This document shows positions 57,201 to 64,000 of a stretch of DNA of 64,000 bases, in pieces; positions within the stretch are counted from its first letter, which is position 1, and every line of letters begins with the position of its first letter. A model generated the notes under the pieces. It made no database searches and was not told where the DNA came from. It worked only from the letters and a program-made list of their open reading frames with translations. Position numbers and translations under genes: made by a program. This DNA comes from Anaeramoeba flamelloides (Eukaryota > Metamonada > Anaeramoebidae). The stretch covers positions 2,542,001 to 2,606,000 of the forward strand of contig JANTQA010000076.1 of the NCBI GenBank assembly GCA_027625915.1. Direction: 5' to 3'.

Positions 57201-58803
57201 TTTTCTTTGGTTCTTTTTTCGAAGTTTTGTCAGAAATCTTTATGTTCTGTATTAATTTTTTAATTTCCAATATTTGATTTCTTTTTGCTAATAAATCATC
57301 CTTGTATTTCATGTAGTTTGTTTTTTCTTGTAATTTCTCTTTTTGGTATTTTAATTTTAATTTTTTCGATTTTGTGTTCGAAATTTTAGTTTTGATTTTT
57401 TTTAATTTTTTTTTGATTTTGATTAGCTTTTTATCAAGGTGGAGGATTTCTTCTTCTATTTTTTCAATTTGAATTAACAAATTCAGATTTTGATCACTTT
57501 TTCCAATTGGGTTTTTATTGGTACTTTGAAATTTCTGTTTTTCTTCTTTTATTGTCGAAAATAATAATGAACTTGTCCGTTTATAAAATTGTGTTTTATT
57601 GAGATCATCTGAGATAAAATTAAAATCTAGTTCATTATTTTGTTCATTTTCCAACCCAACCAAATCTATCGAATTAAATTCGTCTTCTAAAATTTTACTA
57701 CCAACTAATTTTTGATTTTTTTTTTTTTCCAATAGTTGTGAATGTGAGGTGTGATCACAATAAATGTCTGAGGCACTTTGAACAGATTCTGTTGAAGAGG
57801 AAATTCTCTTTTTTTTATCTGTGTCACTTGTAATTTCAATAACCTTTTCCTTCTTTGTCTTTAATTTTTTCTTTCCTTTTCCTTTTTCTTTTTTATTTTC
57901 ATTTTCATTTTCATTCTCTTTTTCTTTTCTTTTTCTTTTTCCTTTTCTTATTCTTATTCTTTGATCTTTCTCTTTTTCATTTTTCTTTTCATTTTCTATT
58001 ACTTTTTCCTTTTCTTTTTCATTTTCTTTTCCTTTTCCCTTTCTTTTTCCTTTTCTTATTCTTTGATCTTGCTCTTTTTTGATGTTGTTTTTATCAAGTA
58101 AATTATTTTTGTTTTGTTTTTGTTGTTTATGATCTTTTTTGATCATTTTTTTAGATTGTTGATTAATATTTATTTTATTTAAAGGCCGTTTTGATTCAAA
58201 GTTAAAATTCTTTTTTCTTGGGGTTTGTATTATTTTTGTTTTTCCCCAAAGATCATTTTTGATTGTGATTTTGGAGCAGTTTCTTTGACTTAATTTCTTA
58301 ATTAATTGCTCAGAAAACCCAAAATTTAATGTCAAGTCATTATGAAGAACACGAACCAATCTTTTGTTATTGTTTAAATCCTTTTTTGGCCCATTTGCTT
58401 TGTATTTTTGTTTAATCCATTGTAGTGATTGTAAAATAATTTTTGAAGTAATATGAGGTTTGTTTATTAGATCAGAAATTGAAAAAATAGATTCTTTTGG
58501 GAAATTGTATTGATTAACAGCCAGTTCTAAATAAGTTCCAATGTTTTCTCGTATTTGTGTCACCTTGTGTTTAATTTTGACATAAATTATTTCTTCTGTT
58601 GGCAAGATCACATTCATTAATTTTAATAAAATGATCCCATTCTCAGAAAATAATTCTTCAAGTGTAAGTTCTTGGAGATCAAGTAATTCACTTGACCAAA
58701 TTAATAAAGATTGGAGAATTTTTTTTTCTGAACGAAGGTTTTTTAATTGTCTTTTAAGAGTTATTGAATTTTTTGACTGGTTACTTTTTTTGGCTTGGGA
58801 CAT
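56941..58803 (-). CDS. Calponin-homology (CH) domain protein, upstream reading frame
   Basis: A 620-codon frame from ATG 58803. Residues about 30-135 form a CH domain: LLIWSSELLDLQELTLEELF, ENGIILLKLMNVILP, IRENIGTYLELAVNQYNFP and ITSKIILQSLQWIKQKYK match the helices and spacing of the family, known for binding actin or microtubules. Then follow a basic linker, a Lys/Glu repeat block (KEKEKEK types, about 250-320), a coiled coil at about 440-530 (EKIEEEILHLDKKLIKIKKK..) and a Ser/Asp-rich patch. The end is a run of about 14 Lys from a 39-nt homopolymer, after which the frame closes at AAA-TAA-A. The protein is likely cytoskeletal (inference). Probably the N-terminal two-thirds of one protein with the frame at 55374-56936. 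Confidence 0.8.
57004..57042. repeat. T homopolymer, 39 nt (poly-Lys coding on the minus strand)
   Basis: A pure run. Any length error of 1 or 2 bases would shift the reading frame of the CH protein. Confidence 0.9.
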
Positions 58804-59457
58804 ACAAAATATTTGTTGTTGAGTCTTGGTAAGTCTAAAAATAAATAATGAAAAAGATAAAAAATAAACATAATGTCACATTTTTTAAGTCAGAAAAATA
58901 ATGACTTTTAGAAAGTATTGGGCCTTTCAGAACTATCAAAGGCTGTCAGACAATTTACAAACACTTTTCAAGATTTTAAAACACTTTTAAAGGGGAAAAC
59001 CTTTGGAAAACTCACTATAAAATCTCGAATCCTTGTAATTTCCTTTTTTGATCAAGCGAAAATATTTGTAAAAATTCAAAAATTTATTTTTCAATTTTAA
59101 AGATAAATATAATAATATATATTATGTTAAGGAACTAGTAACTATTCTAATTAGAATTACTGTTTAAATTTTGGAAATTTAACAATTTTAAAAGTTTGGT
59201 AAAAGTAGAAAAGCATAAAAAATCTTAATCAGAAAATTAATTGTTGGAATTACTGAAAATTGAAAATCTCTTTTATTGCGGTTGTTATCGATATAATTTT
59301 TAATTTTTTATGAAACATCGATTTTAATAATTATTTTATTTTTAAATGTTTTTAAAATTCTATTTTTCTTTACTATACATCCCCCTTTAAGGATTTTCTG
59401 TATTTTAGACTGGATGACATTTTATTTTATATATTAAATGTGAATTGTTAGATTTAA
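58804..59457. other. Upstream region of the CH gene, with a repeat fragment
   Basis: The part 58920-59010 is a fragment of the 1.28-kb element (AACTATCAAAGGCTGTCAGA, CACTTTTAAAGGGGAAAAC). No gene seen. Confidence 0.4.
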
Positions 59458-60138
59458 GGTTTACAATCCCTAAAATTTTGAAAAAAGATTATCCTTGTAT
59501 AGAGTGTAGTAATCTGTTAATTTGGTTCTTAGCTGATCGATCTTGTGCTTTGTATGGATTTTAATAGTTGTTCAGAAAAGCAATTTTTGTCAATATTTTC
59601 AATTTTTTAAAAAATCTGAATTGAAGAGTTTAAGACTAATACAGCTGTTTTAGAACAGTGTGTACCAAAAGTTTTATTCGATGTTGACTGAACTGATTTA
59701 AACATACGAATTAGACAGTTTTAAGCCCTACTTATAAAACTTCGAGTCCACACTTTTTTAAAACAGTTATATATCCAATGGTAAGTAATAAAAAAATGTA
59801 GTTTGTGTGTTTTCTTTTGAAATTTTTAATAAGTTTGGTTTTTTTTGGACTTTTTAAAAAATTTTTTTTTAAAATAGTAAATTAACTAAAAAGTAAATCA
59901 AAATTTTCTTCAACAAAACAAAATTTTAAATTGATTCTTAAACACCTACATATCTATTAGTCTTAAACTCTTCAATTCAGATTTTTTAAAAAATTGAAAA
60001 TATTGACAAAAATTGCTTTTCTGAACAACTATTAAAATCCATACAAAGCACAAGATCGATCAGCTAAGAACCAAATTAACAGATTACTACACCCTATACA
60101 AGGATAATCTTTTTTCAAAATTTCAGGGATTGTAAACC
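59458..60138. mobile_element. TTAA-flanked element, copy B
   Basis: 681 bp; ends GGTTTACAATCCCTAAAAT and inverse, TTAA on both sides (59454-59457, 60139-60142). Arms of about 200 bp share GTTAATTTGGTTCTTAGCTG and GAACAACTATTAAA with copy A. The two arms within this copy are almost identical, more so than they are to copy A. The centre (59650-59935) is unrelated to copy A and has no frame. Confidence 0.8.
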
Positions 60139-62945
60139 TTAAAGAATGATAAGTTAATAGATCTTGTTAAAATTTATACTTTTTTGAAAATTTGTGATAT
60201 GAATAATTCCTTTTTTACATACTAAAATTGAAATTTACCTTGAAAAAATTTGAAACCACAAAAACTCTTTCTGATTGTCACCCACCTTTTTTTATTCAAG
60301 TACAAAGAAGTTAAAGTCAAGAATATAAATATACTTTAAAAGTAACCAGAGTTGGGGAGGTGGGGGTGGGGTGATTACAAGAGTTAAAGAAAACCAATTT
60401 CAAATTAACCTTGTCATGTATGAAAAATTTTAAAGTTTTTTATTTTAATAATAGTATTTAAAAATCAAAAAAAAAAAAAACTAAATTTTTCTGTATTCAG
60501 ATTTTGCTATAGCTTAAAAACAATTAAAATGCTTTTTTATACTTGTACAGTATTTTATTATACCCACACCCCATAAAACGTAATTTTAGATACCCCTTTA
60601 TATTTTTATCAAAATATTATCCGTAATTTATGTGGTTTCATGAAAAAAAAATTTACCCAATATTTTTTCTTAGTTTTATAAAAAAACAAAGGAATAAAAT
60701 ATCAATCTAAAATTTTAATAAAATTCATTTCAAAAATTGTAATTTAACTGAAATAATAAATTGAAAAAAAAAAAAAAAATAGGTTCTTGAGGATTGAAGA
60801 AAAAATAATAATTAAATTTAATTAATAATTAGCTTTTAAATCATTCTATATTTATAAAAACCTGATATTTGAAAAATATTAAAAAAAAACCAAAAACTAA
60901 ACAAAAGTGAAGTCAGAATTTTTGAAAAGTGCATTATACATTTTTTCGAACTTAAAATTCATTGAAAAAAAGTTGAACAAGAATATTGTTTACTAATAAT
61001 TAAATTCATTTTAAAAGACATTATATTGTCGAAATTTTGTTACTGGTTATTTGAATTTTTGAGGCTCGTTTTTTTTCTAGATTATTGAAAAAAAGAAAAG
61101 TATCAAAAATAATAAAATCAAAAAAAATAAAATTTAAAAAAAAAAAAGCAAGAAAGATAAATCAATTGAAAAATAGAAATTGAAAAAGAAAAAGAAAAAA
61201 GAAAAACTAAAGAAAATCAAAAAATTGATTAAATTATAAAAAATGATTCTGATCTAAAAAATTTGTAAAATTTGATAAAATGATTATGAGAGAAAAAGTT
61301 GTAAATATTTTTTCAGATAAGAATATTGTAATAAATTCTGAAAAAAACTTCCATTAATATATTACAGTGAGTCAATTTTTTAAAAAAATAGTTTACAATT
61401 AAATATTGTAACTGGAAAAAACAATTTTGATTTGTAAAAATATAATATCAAAAATTAAATTTTATAATTTTCAGATAGTTTCTGTATTAATTTTTATTAA
61501 TTGGAATTTTTTTATTTTCCCCATTTACCAACGGGTAAATAAATAGTCAAATTTCATATTATTAGAAGATGAGCATATAATCTGGGAAAAATAAAAAATA
61601 TTTTAAACAGTTATCAATTGAAGGAAATTCGTTACAAGAAATTTTTGTTTTTTTTGAGAAAAATTTCTTTTGTAAATAAGTTTTTTTAATCAATAATTTT
61701 AAAACATTTTTGAATAAAAAAAGATAAAACTTAAATTGATTGTTATACATATTATGCAAAGGTAACTTCACTAGATTTTAAAATACTGTTATTTACCAAT
61801 TAAAAAAAGAAAATTTTTACTTCAAGTTTCAAAACACATTGCATTACTAATCGGCTGGAAAACCCAAATATATTTTGAAAATCAATAAGAAATGATATTT
61901 TTAAAGATTTAATTAATTAAAAACCCCTTTTTATTAGACTTTGAGATAAGTTTCCGATTATGAGAATTGGATTGTTATAGTATATTTATCCCTCATGACC
62001 AATAGTAATAAATTTCAAAGATTGTAGAGTGGATTTTTAATATTGAAAATTTGATTTTTAAACCACATTAAGGTAAATTTTGAATTTGGTCTCAAAAGTG
62101 TTTAACCCCTATTCACCTATTTTAGTTAAATAAAATAAATTTTTACAATATACTTTGAATCAGCCCAATTTAAAATCAAGAAATATACTGTTAATCTTAA
62201 AGTGATCCACATAGCATGGAATTTGACTGGTACTAATTTTTGTAGATTTTGAATAATTCGCCAATATCTCAATTATAATAATAAATCATTACTTTTCAAT
62301 TACTCTGTTTATCTTTAAAATTAAAATATATATTTTCCAACTTTTCGTTATATTTTAAATTGATTAGAGAAATTGAAATTTTCAGTTTTTTTTTTTTTAT
62401 ATTTCCATGTCTTATGTTTGACATGAAATTATTTTAGAATTTTTACAAATATCTTTACTGTATAATTACAAATGAAAGTATAAATTATTTTTAATATTTC
62501 TTTGTTGTAAAAACCTAAAGTTTTTATACAAAATTTTTGTCAAACACATCGAATTTATCAAATGGATTTTTGAAAAACAATTGAAGGATCATCGGAATTT
62601 TATATTCTCCGTGAGATTGGAATTTAAGGTAATGATAAAAAACGAGTTTATGAATTATATACCAATAGCAAATCAAAATATTGTTAATTTTATTTTTATT
62701 TTTTTTTTTTATGATTTTTGTGAAAATATTACATCCATAAGTTAAATGAATTTTCAAATAAAAACAAAAAAGTAAGATTTACAATTGATTTTGTTTACTC
62801 TTACTGAAATTTCCCTCTGTAGATCTGAAATTGTATCTATATAATTGCATTAAAGCACTATAATATTTTAAAATAAAGTGGACTAAATACTCAGTGGGGA
62901 AATTTTGATTGTCTTACTTTATTAATTGGAATTTTAAATTTGGTT
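60139..62945. other. Repeat-rich stretch without genes
   Basis: The part 60830-61270 is an inverted copy of the LINE segment 20880-21290. The part 61800-61980 resembles 3540-3800. A G-rich patch (GGGGAGGTGGGGGTGGGG) lies at 60355-60372. No coding region accepted; the short frames at 61562-61771 and 62524-62757 are AT-driven. Confidence 0.45.
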
Positions 62946-63915
62946 ACTGTTTAGAGAAAAATGTTGGACACAGAAAAAATGGTTGGAAACCATTTTTAAT
63001 AGGGAATATTGGTCAAATTGAAAATCAAATCCTATTGATAACAAGGTGAATTTTATATAAATACAGGTTTAAATGAGTTACAAGTTCATTAATCTATGGT
63101 GTGTGTAGAATACTCATTTGAATGGTTGACAACTAAAGTAGATCATTCTATTTTAACAAAAATCCAAGTTTTAGTAAAGTTTATTATTAATTCTGAAAAT
63201 GATTATTTTTAAAATTGCTTTAGATTATAAGAGATCAGGTTTTGAAAAAGTAGAATTAAACTAAATTTTATAATAAATGGACCATGTTACATTTTAATTT
63301 TGAATTGCTTTTGTATCATTTTGAATTTTTTCCCCTCACAATGAAAAGTTTGTAAATAAATAATTTTTTCTCTTTTTTATTTTTTCAACAGTGTTTTGTT
63401 AAAATGGAAAATGAAAATGAAAAATTGGAAAGAAGTAACAGATGAATTAATGAAAAATTTGGTTTCAAATATGAAAAAGAGATTAGATTTAGTTATTCAA
63501 ATGGAAGGAGAATCGATAAATGGGTTTTACTAATTTTTTAAATTTTCTATTTTTTATGCAATGCTCCTTTCAAAATAAATGGTACAATTTTTTTTTAATT
63601 GTTTATTTTTTTTTCTTTTATTTTTAGACAAAAATTAAGATCTCTTGAGTATAGAACTGAATATTAAAATCGAAATTTTTATATTATAATAGATAGCTTC
63701 AATTATTCAAAATAGTTTTCTTTAAAATATTATTTTTAATGTCCCAATGATTTTGAAATGGAGTTTACATTAATCTTTATTCTAATAAGTAGATTATTGG
63801 TATTTGATTTACTTATTTCAAAAACAATATAAATTAAAAATCATTTTCAGTAATGTTCATTATTAAAATTACTGTCCAGCTATCTTTCTCTGTCCAACAT
63901 TTTTCTCTAAACAGT
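62946..63915 (+). mobile_element. Tc1/mariner transposon remnant
   Basis: 970 bp with inverted ends ACTGTTTAGAGAAAAATGTTG at 62946 and its complement ending at 63915; the right flank is TA, the left TT. A plus-strand exon-like frame at 63393-63533 reads KNWKEVTDELMKNLVSNMKK then RLDLVIQMEGESINGFY, ending TAA. This is the C-terminus of Tc1-type transposases (W.E.p.e...LV.SMp.R...VI...G..T.Y). The catalytic DDE part is missing; the element is internally deleted. The MITE at 7741-8182 is from the same family. Confidence 0.85.
63393..63533 (+). pseudogene. Tc1/mariner transposase, C-terminal fragment
   Basis: 46 codons and TAA. It has no start codon of its own and is preceded by TTCAACAG, which could be chance or an old splice acceptor. 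The catalytic Asp/Glu residues lie upstream in intact proteins and are absent here. The residue pattern is still clear, so the loss is not ancient. Confidence 0.75.
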
Positions 63916-64000
63916 TATTCTCAAGGTTTGCTTCAAATGAAAACATTTTTCGAAAAAATAACTATACTGGTATTTGAATTCTAAATGGGAAAGAATTTTC

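Noticed and set aside
60355-60372. G-rich patch that might form a quadruplex
   Set aside because: Only one G-rich cluster with a single long G tract group; no feature context, so not called.
1-64000. tRNA genes, rRNA genes and CRISPR arrays
   Set aside because: I looked for B-box-like words and regular spacer arrays and saw none I could support by eye; a covariance-model tRNA search would be decisive.

Overview
The window is a very AT-rich piece of a eukaryotic nuclear genome. The evidence is spliceosomal introns (GT..AG), eukaryote-only proteins (eL18, ADA2, a cathepsin-fold protein, a bZIP factor, a calponin-homology protein), long homopolymers, and many fossil transposons. Every coding end I could fix is TAA, and the standard code fits. 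Long proteins rich in Lys/Glu/Asn/Ser low-complexity runs suggest a free-living protist with AT-biased DNA, such as Anaeramoeba-like metamonads or some amoebozoans. That placement is inference; the sequence alone does not settle it.

Layout: 1-3345 is a decayed LINE copy invaded by a 197-bp MITE and a 1.28-kb TIR element. 4417-5240 (-) is ribosomal protein eL18 with one intron. 5622-6901 is a second copy of the 1.28-kb element. 7741-8182 is a MITE derived from a Tc1/mariner transposon whose longer relative lies at 62946-63915. 9152-11512 (+) is a three-exon zinc-finger/vWA protein with an unusually GC-rich core. 14720-18973 (-) is a cathepsin-L-like protein with Ser in place of the catalytic Cys, split by a 3.3-kb intron. 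19179-20635 is a TTAA-flanked element with a second copy at 59458-60138. 20820-23905 is a second LINE copy with a readable reverse-transcriptase segment. 24853-29608 (-) is a bZIP factor with a proposed 4.2-kb intron.

33992-42284 (-) holds two long reading frames that overlap in different frames and probably make one giant protein of PH-like repeats around a Ser/Glu/Lys repeat array. 44194-45125 and 48278-48755 are TA-flanked inverted-repeat elements. 45722-46231 (-) has exons of an unrecognised gene. 49779-51560 (+) is ADA2, the SAGA/ADA adaptor. 53160-55187 is a third copy of the 1.28-kb element with a nested MITE. 55374-58803 (-) is again two reading frames, an N-terminal CH-domain protein followed by a PH-like part. 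60139-64000 is mostly repeats, ending in the Tc1/mariner element.

The genes do not form an operon-like system. They are separate eukaryotic genes set in repeats. The observations most worth a second look are the Ser-type cathepsin and the two unrelated junctions where a long frame ends at TAA-A and another begins in the +1 frame with no ATG.
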